Source of the DNA: Brachypterus glaber | Taxonomy: Eukaryota > Arthropoda > Insecta > Coleoptera > Kateretidae | DNA length: 64,000 nt | Assembly: GCA_958510825.1 (NCBI GenBank) | Contig: OY294045.1 | Span: forward strand, 97,276,988 to 97,340,987 | Direction: 5' to 3' | In this document: positions 1 to 11,475 of the stretch, in pieces | Numbering within the stretch: the stretch's first letter is position 1 | How the letters are laid out: the number at the start of each line of letters is the position of its first letter | The notes under the pieces: generated by a model | Seen by the model: only the letters and a program-made list of their open reading frames with translations | What the model was told of the DNA's origin: nothing | Database searches by the model: none | Made by a program: the position numbers and the translations under genes

Positions 1-263
1 AACTAAAAATAAAAAAACATCTTAATATCTTTAATAATAACTGAGAATTTACGAATGTGGTCTGCAAAGGAATGGACCCTTAAAATTTTTTTTAAGAAAT
101 ATATTTTTTACTCCCTAATAGGTATTTTGACTTTCAAAACTGAACCACTGTTCTGTAGAAAGTATTTTTTAAAATCCCAAAAATTCTTAACAAAAAATAT
201 TAGAAATCCCTTCGGAAATTCCATGTATCTCTACAGAGATCTTGAACATATCGGAAATCATAA

Positions 264-1763
264 AGAAAGAGTGACCGAAAAATTAGCCCCTTTTTCAAAC
301 ATCTGTAACTTCGATTGGAATTGATAAAATGTAACGTATAGAAGCTCAAAATTTTTGTCTAGTCATGAACTTGTACGAAAAGCAAGATTTATTGTTCTAG
401 AAGCTAAACATCCCCTTAAACAAAGGGTTAACTAGGGTTACTTGAATTGAATTTTATACCAAACTTTCTAACATTTTATTAAACATAACTGACTGGATCC
501 CTTTAACTCGATTTTTCTTGAGATACTTTATGATTTACTACTGGGGATTTTCATCGAATCCAAGGGTGATACCCCTTTACGTGTCTTTTATGTTTTATAT
601 GACAGAAAAATGTGTATTTAAAAACACATTTTTCTGTCATATAAAACATAAAAACACGTAAAGAGGTATCACCCTTGGATTCGATAAAAATCCACCCCCA
701 CAAAGAGGGTTAAACTACCCCCAAGCACCAAAAAAAGTAGTAAATTAAAGTATCTCAAGAAAAGTCGAGTTAAAGGGATCCAGTCAGTTATGTTTAATAA
801 AATGTGAGAAAGTTTGGTATAAAATTCAATTCAAGTACCCCTAGTTAACCCTTTGTTTAAGGGGATGTTCAGCTTCTAGAACAATAAATTTTGCTTTTCA
901 CACAAGTTCAGGACCAGACAAAAATTTTGAGCCCTTATACGTTACATATTATCAGTTGCAATCGAATTTACAAAAGTGCCAGTTCAGACGTGGTCTTATT
1001 TTTTAAAATCCCCGTTTAGAGAACTTGTATTTTTAATTTTTTTTGCTAGGTAACTTTTTTATATTATAACAACAGGTTTTAAACAAATAAACCATAACAT
1101 TGATTTTTCTGCAGGAGCCCTAGCGAAAGGAAAAAATTCAGCGTCGAAAAATACAAAGGAACACCACGGTTGAGCATCTGGCATCCGAAACGAAATTTTC
1201 CAACCCTTCTCAGAGATAGTTTTTGGGCACAGGGGTGAACTCCAGGGGTGTAGATTTTTTTTTGACCTCAAATTCAGATTCAGCGTCGAAAAATACATAG
1301 GAATACCATGGTTGAGCATCTGTCATGCGAAACTCAATTATCCAACCCTTCTCAGGGGTAGTTTTTGGGCTGGGGGTGAACTCTAGGAGTGTAGAAATTT
1401 TTTTGACCTCAAATTCGGATTCAGCGTCGAAAAATATATAGGAATGCCATGGTACCCCCTCTTAAGGGTAGTTTTTGGGCCCGGGGTGAATTCCAGACGT
1501 CTAGGGCCTTTTCTGACCCAAGATTCAGATTCAGCGTCGAAAAATTAAAGGGATCCAGTCAGTTATGTTTAATAAAATGTGAGAAAGTTTGGTATAAAAT
1601 TCAATTCAAGTACGCCTAGTTAACCCTTTGTTTAAGGGGATGTTCAGCTTCTAGAATAATAAATTTTGCTTTTCATACAAGTTCATGACCAGACAAAAAT
1701 TTTGAGCCCTTATACGTTACATATTATCAGTTGCAATCGAATTTACAGATTGCGGTCACTCTT
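264..1763. repeat. Foldback repeat A with partly duplicated right arm
   Basis: Positions 310-618 are largely the reverse complement of 621-966; the tip around 601-638 is a near-perfect hairpin (arms 601-615 and 624-638). The right arm has a small insertion near 700-735 that the left lacks. Bases 772-972 recur almost unchanged at 1545-1746, and the left-arm segment from 264 is matched by 1742-1763. The structure therefore looks like a palindrome whose right arm was duplicated around the tandem array at 1131-1543. No coding frame is convincing; short ORFs here are not conserved. Confidence 0.75.
1131..1543. repeat. Degenerate ~140-bp tandem repeat, array 1
   Basis: The word GCGTCGAAAAATA recurs at about 1141, 1283, 1425 and 1534, giving a period near 142 bp with a shorter last unit. 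Each unit runs from that word through a CCATGG-type box and a segment around TAGTTTTTGGGC to a TTTTTGACCTCAAATTC block. The array is repeated at 4386-4800. Reading frames across it arise because the period is not a multiple of three and there are few stops; they are not genes. Confidence 0.8.
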
Positions 1764-2299
1764 TCAGAAGCTCGTGTAAAAAAATTTGGAAGTGATTGGA
1801 TCTTGAAAATTGCATAAAAATGGTAATAAATAAAACTGTGTGTTTCCACTAATCAAAAATGTCAACAAAATCATAAAACTAAAACATCCCTTAAGGTTAG
1901 AAAAGCATCATTAATCCAAACTATGTTTGGGGTATATTCCGAAAAAGACATGTCAATATTGTTCTAGTTTCAAGTCAACACTACCCTATAAGGGCAATTT
2001 TACTTTCCACGAGGAAAGTCTTATGTTAAAAAAATTATTTATTGCTTTTTTTACGTTCTGTTTTCTGTCTGTTCCGAGAAATTTATGGCCACGACAATTC
2101 GAAAAACCTTGGAGCTCTTTGGACCATAGGTGCTTTATCCAAAGTTATGGGCTGGGATTGTTTTGGTAAAAATCGGGATGGGGTAGAGGGATAAAATAGA
2201 GTAATATATTTTAATTTCATTTTAAAAAAACCGTTACTGAAAAAAAAAATTACAAAATTTTTAATTTTTTTTTGAAAAACGATTGAGTTTCGATGCCAG

Positions 2300-2460
2300 A
2301 TGCTCAACCATGGTATTCCTACGTATTTTTCAACGCAGAATCCAATCCGAGGTCAAAAAAATTACCTCCCTGGAATTCACCCCGGGCTCAAAGCTACCCC
2401 CAATAACGGGTGAAAATTGAACTTGGGACGGAAAACGATTCAAGTCGCAAAGTGCCAGTT
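2300..2460. repeat. Inverted single unit of the 140-bp repeat
   Basis: Bases 2308-2355 read as the reverse complement of the box found in the tandem arrays (CCATGGTATTCCTACGTATT, then GAGGTCA), followed by a segment matching the GGGTGAA and CCCAA parts of the unit. It is an isolated inverted unit facing the arrays. The stretch before it (1764-2299) shows only AT-rich sequence with no convincing gene. Confidence 0.6.
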
Positions 2461-2650
2461 CAGACGTGGTCTTATTTTTTCCGCGAAAATCCCCGTTTAG
2501 AGAACTTGTATTTTTAATATTTTTTGCTAGGTAACTTTTTTATATTATAACAACAGGTTTTAAACAAATAAACCATAACATTAATTTTTCTGCAGGAGCC
2601 CTAGCGAAAGGAAAAAATTCAGCGTCGAAAAATACAAAGGAACACCACGC
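2457..2650. repeat. Direct duplicate of 960-1163
   Basis: Bases 2457-2650 repeat 960-1163 with few differences, including GTGCCAGTTCAGACGTGG and the run through TGCAGGAGCCCTAGCG. The copy breaks exactly where the large palindrome at 2649 begins, and the continuation of the 140-bp unit resumes at about 4409, so the palindrome was inserted into this repeat. Confidence 0.75.
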
Positions 2651-4408
2651 ACGGTGCGGTGGTGCGACAGTTTAAATCAAATTACCCCATTTATGTTTCT
2701 ATACGTCGATTCTATGATACTTTAGGATGATTTTAACCAAAAATAAAAAAAAATCTATCGAGCACATTTTTTTTATTAAACAAAAACCCCGTATGTTGGA
2801 CAATTACCTTGTATATGACTTTTCACTAAATATTTACTCAAATTATTATTATTTTTTTGTTTCGTTTTGTTTAATATACGTGAACTGCAAAATATTCGTC
2901 ATAAAAAAATTAAATTTATAATAAAAAACCCCTTATACTGGGTGACACAAGAAGTATTGCCTACGAATTATCTCCGTAACTATAAAAGATAACTTTTTGA
3001 AATTTACAGAACTTGTATGAACCGTAAATACCCCCATTGGTCATTATAAAAATATCACTTCCGGTCTAAGCGGAAGTGATACCAACTTTGATTTTTAAAT
3101 GGAACCCTTTACATTTTCTTACATATTTAGATTCGTATTTAAATTCTATTTTCATTCTCAATATTGGTGTTAAATATGGCGCCACAGGAGACATTTTACA
3201 TAAAAACAACATGACGTTCCTATGACTTCCATATTGGAATATTTCTGAAACTTTTCATTTCAAATCTTTTAATAGTAGGCTAAAAATTTACTGTTTATCT
3301 GAAACTGATTGTCTTTTGTTTTTTTTTTTTGAAAATGGCGTTATGTTAATTTTTTTAATCATCAACTTTAACGCCATTTTGTGCTAATTTTTTAAATGAA
3401 TCGACGTATTATTGATTTCCCTAGATCAAAAACTCAGGTATACTCAAGAAAAACGTAGAAATACTCTAATAGCGTTGGCCCTTTTCGGGGAAAATGTCCA
3501 TATTCCCTTGGGATTTAATAAGCACCCAACGGAATATGGCCATTTTCCCAAACAATTTCCAACCCTATTAGGGTGTTTGTACTTTTTTCTTGTAGAGTAT
3601 ACCTGAGTTTTTAATTTAGCGAAGGTCGTTTCCTTTAAAAATTTTAGCACAAAATGGCGTTTAAGTTGATGATTTGAAAAAAAAAACTTCAAATAGCGCC
3701 ATATCCATAAAAACAAAAGGAAATCAGTTTCAGATCAACAGTAAATTTTTAGCCTACTATTAAAAGATTTAAAATGTTAAGTTTCAGAAATATTCCAATA
3801 TGGACGTCATCGGACCGCCATGTTGTGTTTATGAAAAATGGATCCTGTGGCGCCATCTTTAATGCAAATATCGACTTGTGATATGTTAATAAAAAGATAA
3901 TTTAAATACGCATCTATAAATGTAAGCAAATATATAGAGTTCCATTTAAAAATCAAAAGTTGGTATCACTTCCGCTAAGACAGGAAATGATTTTTTTATA
4001 ATGACCATGATTAACGGTTCATACAAGCTCTGTAAATTTCAAAAAGTTATCTGTTATCTTTTATAGTTACGGAGATAATTCGTAGGCAATACTTCTTGTA
4101 TCATCCGTTATAAGGGGTTTTTTATTATTAATTATTTTTTTTATGAAAATTATTTGCAGTTCACGTATATTAAACAAAATAAAACAAAAAATAATAATAA
4201 TAGTTTGAGTAAATATTTAGTGAATAATCAAATACAAGGTAAGTGTCCAACATACGGGGTTTTTGCTTAATAAAAAAAAATGTGCTCGATAGATTTTTTT
4301 TTATTTTTGGTTAAAATCATACTAACGTCTCATAGAATCGTCGTATAGAAACAGAAATGGGGTAATTTGAAGTTGATTTAAACCGTCGCACCACCGCACC
4401 GTGCACGG
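2649..4408. mobile_element. 1.76-kb near-perfect palindromic element B
   Basis: The arms (about 2649-3500 and 3545-4408) are inverted copies. They end in GCACGGTGCGGTGGTGCGAC on the left and its complement on the right. Inner landmarks pair well, for example TTGCCTACGAATTATCTCCG at 2958 with its complement near 4075. The flanks continue the 140-bp repeat on both sides, with CACG at each junction as a possible short target duplication. It holds no convincing ORF; the Met-initiated frames near 3412-3716 are antisense to each other across the palindrome centre. A fragment recurs at 41995-42120. Confidence 0.8.
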
Positions 4409-4800
4409 TCATCCGAAACGAAATTTTCCAACCCTTCTCAGAGATAGTTTTTGGGCACAGGGGTGAACTCCAGGGGTGTAGATTTTTTTTTGACCTCAAA
4501 TTCAGATTCAGCGTCGAAAAATACATAGGAATACCATGGTTGAGCATCTGTCATGCGAAACTCAATTTTCCAACCCTTCTCAGGGATAGTTTTTGGGCTG
4601 GGGGTGAACTCTAGGAGTGTAGAAATTTTTTTGACCTCAAATTCGGATTCAGCGTCGAAAAATATATAGGAATTCCATGGTACCCCTTTTAAGGGTAGTT
4701 TTTGGGCCCGTGGTGAATTCCAGACGTCTAGGGCCTTTTCTGACCCAAGATTCAGATTCAGCGTCGAAAAATACATAGGAATATCATGGTCTGTCTCACG
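4386..4800. repeat. 140-bp tandem repeat, array 2
   Basis: This array nearly copies 1190-1540. The GCGTCGAAAAATA words fall at about 4512, 4654 and 4763. It ends in a TTTTTTTGTGGGGCTGTGTAA tail like the termini of several palindromes elsewhere in the window. Long frames over it (for example 4438-4842 on the minus strand) repeat the same peptide out of phase, as expected of a noncoding array. Confidence 0.75.
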
Positions 4801-5166
4801 GATCTCGACCTTTTTTTGTGGGGCTGTGTAATTGGCTAGCACTTATAAGAAACATAATTTTTTTATTTTTAACATGCTCGGATTTTTTAACATTTTCATT
4901 TAGCCTTTGACTATTATTATTCGGAAACTTATGCCGATTTTTTGTGGAGCAGCGGTTACTAACCAAGTTAGGGGAATGTGTATTTCTATCTTTTTTTAAC
5001 TCATCAATTAAACAGAGAAAGAGATACGTACAGGTTAACCGGCGTTACCACAAAAAATTGACTTTAACCAGTCATATTTATTTGAAGGGTGACAGTTTTT
5101 AAATTTTAATTTTGTCATTTTTGATTGATGTCGACATTCTGTCATATTTTTTTTTAAATGTTTTAA

Positions 5167-6303
5167 CCCCTAACTGCTGTTGTGATATTTTTGGTACATA
5201 CATTACGTTGTGGGGTTTCAGCGGACCCCATTTTATTTTCACATATAAGTTGGACGGAAAGATAATTAAAGTAATATTAATGAAAAAAATTATTTATTTG
5301 TAGTATCTTAAGCTTAAAAACCACCAAAGATGAAAACAAAATAAATTTTAACAAAAAAAAATAAACAACATTCAAAGAGTTAACTAAAAACCCGAACTAT
5401 TTACTATGCTTTGGTATTTTAGTCAAATATAAAAACTGAGTAAAGAAACTTAAGTTTTTTTATCACTTTTCTTAAGAGGAAGTATAAAACAAAAATAAAA
5501 ATAAGATAAACATAAAAGTTTAAAAACAATCTGGATTTTCACAAAAGGTGAATTTAAAGAAATTTCAGTCATTTAAACACTCTTGATAGACATTGCGACG
5601 GCACTTTTATTTGCAAGTCTTTGCTCTAAGTATGGTCTTGTCAGTTGTTGAGGAAGTCACAAAGTCAAAGCGTAATATTTGAGAATTATCAGAAAAAGAT
5701 TAGTGCAAAATATATTACGATATATTTAAAATTAAAACAAATGCCAGGGGCCATCTACGCGTTGTCTGCTTGATGAAAAGGTTACACATTTTTTATCTAA
5801 GCTATACACCCCCTTTTATACAATTTAAAAACATAATTATTTCTGGATTATTTTGAAGTCTCCTCCATGTCTTTAGTATCATGTTCAGTTTGTAATTCAC
5901 TATTATCCAGGTCAGGATCTTTAGATTCGTTTTTTTTTTCTTCGTCTATTTCTCGAAACCCCTGTTCAACTGTGGTCTCAAAATCTGAATCTCTAGCTCT
6001 AACTCTCTTTTCAGACGCTGAAGCCATTTTTAAAACGCCTAAAATGACCAATATTTTAAAATGTAAAAAAATATATATGTTCAATAAACTTACGTTAATT
6101 ACGTTGTGGGGTATGAACAGACCCCAAGTGTTGTTTTCTGACGTAACTAACAGAGCGACTGCGATACAAGCATCACTCAATGTTACTCTCACACTAACAT
6201 GAAGGTACCGGGAGACTCAACTCAGATCGGTCGCTTACCTACCTGTGGTGGGAAAAATTAACTTCGCTGGGGTCCGCTCAGACCCCACAACAGCAGTTAA
6301 GGG
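5167..6303 (-). mobile_element. Deleted piggyBac-like DNA transposon
   Basis: TTAA occurs at 5163-5166 and again at 6304-6307, the target site typical of piggyBac. The termini are inverted repeats: CCCCTAACTGCTGTTGTG at 5167 and CACAACAGCAGTTAAGGG ending at 6303. Subterminal words built on GTGGGGT...CAG...GACCCC occur at 5212, 6105 and 6268, in keeping with the internal repeats of this superfamily. At 1.14 kb it is about half an autonomous element and lacks the catalytic core, so it is a deletion derivative. It keeps what looks like the 5' end of the transposase gene on the minus strand. Confidence 0.82.
5848..6027 (-). pseudogene. N-terminal remnant of piggyBac-type transposase
   Basis: A 59-codon frame starts at an ATG at 6027 with sequence MASASEKRVRARDSDFE and runs through a very acidic, Lys- and Glu-rich stretch to a stop at 5848. 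An upstream in-frame Met would add a hydrophobic stretch that overlaps the terminal region, so the internal start is preferred. piggyBac transposases begin with a disordered acidic segment before the DDD catalytic domain; the position just inside the right terminus and the composition fit this. None of the catalytic Asp blocks is present. The assignment rests on context rather than on a family motif. It cannot make a working enzyme. Confidence 0.5.
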
Positions 6304-6381
6304 TTAATGTAAATTCAATTTATTGATATTTTTACCATTTACACTAGTTTTTATATTTAATTATTATATTGTTTTAATAAA

Positions 6382-6426
6382 TTTGCCCTGAAGAAGCCCC
6401 AACAATAAGGGGCGAAACGTTGGCTC
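6382..6426 (+). ncRNA. Hammerhead-ribozyme-like motif 1
   Basis: The core is CTGAAGA at 6388-6394, stem II GCCCC (6396-6400) with GGGGC (6409-6413), then GAAA at 6414-6417 and CGTT to 6421. A stem I of three pairs is possible between GCC at 6385-6387 and GGC at 6422-6424. Stem III is minimal (ACGU). This is the layout of the short hammerheads described in Penelope-like and related retroelements. It sits just outside the piggyBac-like element in AT-rich DNA; no reverse transcriptase adjoins it. Confidence 0.55.
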
Positions 6427-6529
6427 TATAATTTTGAGTTTTTTCACTGTGTTCTTAAAAGCAATAAAATCAATATATCGATCGCGTAGAATGAAAAACT
6501 GACATTGAATGTGAACGTCAATAGTTTTA

Positions 6530-7058
6530 TACTATAGGGGAGGTGAGATCACAGATAATTTTTTAATTGCCATTTTCGTTTTCAGCGTCCAAAAATACCT
6601 AAAAGTCCAAACTAACTTTATTTTTTTTTGTGGTCCTGTGTTATCGATAAAATAGTTTTTCGTATGTATTTCGTAGCTTTGTAGATTTTTTTTCAGTGCA
6701 CTTCTTTGGTTTATTACGGATTCTCTCAAGTTATGCAAGATTTTCATCCAAAAACTTTCCCAACCCGCAGGCCCGATAATCACCAAAAAAAAAATTGAAT
6801 CGGGAAATTTATAGTTTAAGTTGTGTACCGACAGACCTACAGACAGATTTTTTTACTTAATTGTGTTTCTGCATATAAAGCCATAAAACGCAAAAATAGG
6901 CAATACAAAACATGATTTTTTTACGAATCCAAGGTCTGCTTTCCAGCTACTTCTCGGACAGTAGGTATTCCGAGATTTTGGTGGAAAGCAAAATGTGAAG
7001 CAAATTTGAATACTGACTAAATTTTAAGTAAAATATATTTATTTTTGAAAAATAGGGC
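6530..7058. other. No gene seen; one copy of the 50-bp module
   Basis: The stretch holds a diverged copy of the recurring module (TTTTCAGCGTCCAAAAATACC near 6580), followed by TTTTTTTTTGTGGTCCTGTG, the tail seen at the ends of several palindromes. The 84-codon minus-strand frame over it has no recognisable features. An imperfect hairpin lies at about 6932-6993. Confidence 0.4.
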
Positions 7059-7428
7059 TTGTTATGATCCGAATATTTTATATGTAGTTAAAATTTTAAA
7101 ATAATATTTCTTTAATATTGCGCTATGATACAATCTGGCTTCACGAGATTCGGCTTCGGTAAAGTCCGGTTTGACCTAAATTACATCGGACCCCTCCTCG
7201 GTAATTCTTGTCGGTATAACTTAAAAGTTGTCTAGTAGTCCAAATTATTTATACAAATTTAATTTATGGTTAAAATGATCGTTTCAGATGTCAGAAATAG
7301 CAATTAGTTTGCAAATTGATGAGACTGCAACTCTTTTGTCGGGGTAATTAAATATGCGCGGTATCTTTGTAGATATTTTGCGCTAATAGCATTGTCAAAT
7401 AAATTTAACTAGTGACCTTCTTATTGGG

Positions 7429-7466
7429 TATATAAACTCGTGAAAAGATTCATAATGATTCAGTTT
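7429..7466 (+). promoter_or_regulatory. Candidate TATA plus initiator core promoter
   Basis: TATATAA at 7429-7435 is followed 31 bases later by TCAGTT at 7460-7465, the insect initiator consensus, so start-site spacing (about 33 bp to the A) is right. Nothing coding follows for several hundred bases (7470-8250 holds only short broken frames). It could be the promoter of an eroded LTR element or of a noncoding transcript, or chance in AT-rich DNA. Confidence 0.35.
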
Positions 7467-8254
7467 TATTCAGGGTGTCACTATGGCAAATTCAAAAGTG
7501 AAAATGTAGTTTCTGTGAGAATTTATTTTGAGATTTATTCTTGAATTAAAAATAGTTTTAAAACTTAGAAAAATTTTGAGACTCGTATTTTCAGACATAG
7601 AAATAATTTTGGACACTTATAAATATTGATAGTTTGAACACTGATAGAAATTTTGACGAATATTAATTAACTTTGAAAAATATTTTGTAAAATAATTTAA
7701 ATGACTTATACGAACCAGTTTTAATATACACTAAGAAAAATGTGGAAAATAAATTAGGATTTGAAAATGATTGCGAATAGTTGGGATTTCAAACATAGAA
7801 TGTTTTAAGTTAGTAGTATTTAATGGAAAACTAATATATAATGGAAATTAGAATTTAAGGGCTTTGCATAGAAATAGGACTTAGAAGTAAGAATTGATCT
7901 TTTCGTGTTATTGAAGAATTTATTCACATTTATTTAATATATTATTCTTAAGTTAAGAAGAAATCGTTTTATCTGTTTCCTAAGCGCCGTCTCCTAGAAT
8001 ACCCGCTCCCGAATAAAGTGATAAGTGGTTAAGTATATTCTCCGCTCGGGTATACTTTAAATATGACAGAAGATTAGATGGCCAACCTAAATGAGTAAGT
8101 TATAATGAAAGTTATAATTAACCGCACGGCTATAACCGAATTATATACCACTTCACAAAATTAGTGATAGAATTCGACATCACTACAGGCTTACAAGAGA
8201 AAAATATGCACATGGTGATATAATCTCCCCTACATTTTTAAGTTTTGACAAAGA

Positions 8255-9257
8255 CATTTAATGTCTTTCTTAATATATTCTGATGACATCAAATATTATC
8301 TCTATTTGTATTATTGTTCTTTTGCTGACGACACAACGATTATCTCAGCAAATAAAAATAAAACCATTGCTGCGTCGCAATTGAATGATAATCTGAATAG
8401 AGTTGCCCAGTATTTATCATACAATAAACTTGCATTAAACCAATAAAAAACGGTATTTATGGAATTTTATCCTCGTAGTTGTAGTTATATAAGTAGCCCC
8501 CTAATAAAACTCAACGGCAAATCCATAGAACAAGTTACTACCACCAAACTTCTAGGTATCCACTTTGATATTTCACTTACTTGGAAAAATCATGTAGAAT
8601 TTGTTAGTAAAAAATGCGCAAGCTATTGTTTTGCTTTTAAAAGGTTACAAAAACTGGCCGACAAGAGTGTAGTTAAAATGTTCTATTATTCGAATTTCAT
8701 TTCAATAATTCGTTACGGTATAATACTTTGGGGTAACAGTTCCGCAGCTGACAGAATTTTTACCCTTCAAAAAAGGGCTATTCGCTGTATGTATAACTTA
8801 CCTTTTAGACATACATGCAGTGATACATTTAAAAGTGAAAAAATTCTAACTTTCCCTTGCATTTATATTTTTGAAACTTTAAAATATGTTAAGCTTAATT
8901 TAAATAAATTTAACCCTTTAAATGAAAACCACAACTATAATACTAGATATGGCCTTAATATTGAATATCCCAGACACTACCTTACTTTATATGAAAATAG
9001 CCCCTTCTATAATGGTGCTACACTTTATAATAAATTACCCCCCATAATTAGAAATTTGCCAAACCGTAGGTTTTTAAATAAAATAAAATTTATATTAATA
9101 TCTGAAGCCTTTTATACAGTTAAAGATTTTGAAGAATTTAATTTTAATAAGTACATCTATATTTGTAAATTATAATATTTATATTAAGTATACATTACTA
9201 ACTTATCCTATATCTTGTAAGATCTTTGGATGAATATACTATTATTATTATTATGTC
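8255..9257 (+). pseudogene. 5'-truncated LINE reverse transcriptase, C-terminal half
   Basis: One frame runs from about 8261 to 9175. It is broken only by a TAA at 8444-8446; both halves are in the same register. It contains the catalytic FADDTT box of non-LTR reverse transcriptases soon after its start, then the thumb-region patterns KLLGIHFD, GIILWG and TLQKRAIR, and the late HNYNTR motif. The fingers and upstream palm blocks are missing, so the copy is 5'-truncated, as LINE insertions usually are. The 3' end is followed by an ATT microsatellite (about 9239-9254) rather than poly(A), as in CR1/L2-like or I-like clades. The clade cannot be settled by eye. The protein resembles that at 25.7-27.3 kb but is clearly diverged from it. 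Confidence 0.85.
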
Positions 9258-9792
9258 AGTGACAAATTTATTGAAAACCGATATATGAGCTTTTCATTCT
9301 ACGCAATCGCAAGAAAACGAATTTGAATAATTAAATATTAAAAGGTCGTTAATATCTTCTAACTTGTAACTGAAAAACAATATCTCTTATCCAGCCTCAC
9401 TGATGCTGCATCAGTGTGTTTCGAGTTCTCATAAAATTAAGTTTTTGCAGGAAATATACAAGAATGTATTATAACCTATAATATGCCTTACCATTAAACG
9501 GGTAAATGTTATCCATTTTGGTATAAATAGAGGTTGACAAGCATTATATATATCTTGTAGAAAATAGCCATTGTAACGGCCTCATATTGGCTATGCGATC
9601 CTCATTTTTCTTCCTTAATGGTATTCTATCAAGCAAATATTCAAGGATGCATCAATTTGCCTCACTAAAGGCACAGTATTTATCCCATTTTTTTTTAACA
9701 TACTGGGTTTTTTAAAAATTAAATACTAATGACAAACCCAAATTAAGTGTCATTTAAAATAATATTTAAATACTTGTTCTTTATGTATTATA

Positions 9793-10428
9793 CCGGGTGT
9801 TTCAGGAAGGTGGTTCACCCCCTAACTTTTTTACTTTTTTAGGTATGATTTTGAAATTTGCAGAAACTATATCATGTACAATTTAAGATTTTTTGATATA
9901 ATTGGAAATGTTTTGACACTTCCGGTTTCGCCGGAAATGGATCGAACTTTCGATTTTTAAATGGAACACCATGTATATTTTTACATATTTTGATTCAGAA
10001 ATCAATTTTGAGAACAAGCATGTGTCACTTGTCAAATTTTGACAGGTTATGTAATTTTTTAGTTAAATCTTAATTTTAAATCTTTTGTGTTTTAAAAAGT
10101 TCTTCAAATAAACTTCATTCATGTGTGGTATCAAAATATTCGCAAGAAAATTATCTTTCATTTTAACCTAATGAGCCACCCTCTTTCCATTTAAAAAAAT
10201 GACTTATAGACCAAAGTATGATTTTCCCACCTTTAAGAGCCCACCACATTTAGAGTTTTGGCAAAAAAATTAAAATATTATTTTTCTGAAGATACTAGTC
10301 CAACAGTTAAGCGAATAAGCTAATTTAAGACACTCTAGATTAAAAATTCAAATAAAAAATGACATGACCTGTCAAAAATTGACAAGTGGCACATGCTTAT
10401 TCTCAGAATTGATTTTTAAATCGAAATA
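9793..10428. mobile_element. Palindromic element, right end cut by another insertion
   Basis: It begins CCGGGTGTTTCAGGAAGG after TA. Its arms around 9955-10060 are inverted at about 10360-10428, with TTGTCAAATTTTGACAGG against CCTGTCAAAAATTGACAAG. The right arm stops near 10427, where the outer end should be, and the next element begins CAGCCTGTTCC after TA. That element therefore landed inside this one. A related, more complete copy lies at 58582-59855. The spacer has no gene. Confidence 0.65.
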
Positions 10429-11086
10429 CAGCCTGTTCCAGAACTCGCGTACCGAAATTTAAGAGGTGATTCTACATCCAAAAATATGAAAAAAAGTTTC
10501 TATAAAGGTTGGTCTGGAAATGAGCCCTAAGGGAGCTACGGCCCTTCGAAGATGACGTATTGAATGGGGAACAAAAAAAAGCACCAATAAAATTTTAATG
10601 CTGCAGGGTGATTCTTCATTTAAAACTGAGCAAAAAAGTATTATACACCAAAACACCTAAATTTAATATTAAAGGAGTAATAGCCTTTTAAAAAGTAACG
10701 TTTTTGGTGGCACAAAATGTTACTTCCTCTTAATTGCATTTTTTTTTGATAACGGTTGCTCCTACAGTGTTACACTATATGATATTTTATATGTATTTTT
10801 ACTCTAGAAATCTATATTTTTTACAACAAATCCAAAAAACATACACATAGAAAAGTTTGGGGCAAAAATGTTTTAAGCCTCATATATTTTGTCCGTATGG
10901 GCACGCCTCTGGATAAATTAAAAAAATAAATTAACATAAACTTATTGCCCTTATTAATACTAGTATACATGCAAAAGCTCGCCGCTCTAGCTTAAACGGT
11001 ACCCGAGTTATTAATTAAAAACCTTATTTTTATTACAATTTTAAAGGGCCCCAGATCCCTTAGGGCTCATTTCCGGACCAACCTTT
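10429..11086. mobile_element. Palindromic MITE C, copy 1, ending in gap
   Basis: It starts CAGCCTGTTCCAGAACTCGC directly after TA. Subterminal sequence AAGAGGTGATTCTACATCC is followed by a GGTTGGTCTGGAAATGAGCC block whose inverse is at 11060-11086, right at the assembly gap. The missing right end presumably lies in the Ns. Whole copies are at 21690-22420 and 55074-55719. Frames antisense to it (10459-10656) recur in the copy at 22193-22390 only because the DNA is repeated. Confidence 0.75.
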
Positions 11087-11286
11087 NNNNNNNNNNNNNN
11101 NNNNNNNNNNNNNNNNNNNNNNNNNNNNNNNNNNNNNNNNNNNNNNNNNNNNNNNNNNNNNNNNNNNNNNNNNNNNNNNNNNNNNNNNNNNNNNNNNNNN
11201 NNNNNNNNNNNNNNNNNNNNNNNNNNNNNNNNNNNNNNNNNNNNNNNNNNNNNNNNNNNNNNNNNNNNNNNNNNNNNNNNNNNNNN
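11087..11286. other. Assembly gap of 200 Ns
   Basis: Exactly 200 unknown bases follow the inverted block of a palindromic element. Palindromes commonly break assembly. A frame drawn through it is meaningless. Confidence 0.99.
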
Positions 11287-11433
11287 GATTATGGTAAAAG
11301 ATGGCCAAAATTTAAAATGACATGCTAAAACTCAAGTTGAAATTAAATTAAAAGTCGATTATACGAATTGAAAAAAACATAACTTTTAATAAATTCTGTT
11401 CAGCCTTAACCAGGGATATACTGAATACCTAGG

Positions 11434-11436
<3 letters not shown>

Positions 11437-11465
<29 letters not shown>

Positions 11466-11475
11466 CAAATACACG

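Noticed and set aside
4438..4842. A 134-codon minus-strand frame with repeated YVFFDAESEFEV-like peptides
   Set aside because: It follows a noncoding tandem array whose other copy at 1.1-1.5 kb has stops and frame changes. A repeat protein was considered, but the peptide phase is not maintained between units.
7059..8150. A solo LTR starting TGTTATGATCC and holding the TATA/initiator pair
   Set aside because: I could not find a convincing 3' end or matching target duplication, nor a second copy, so only the promoter motif is listed.
9415..9450. A hammerhead-like motif at CACTGATGCTGCATCAGTG
   Set aside because: It is a simple hairpin without the GAAA and stem arrangement of a hammerhead.
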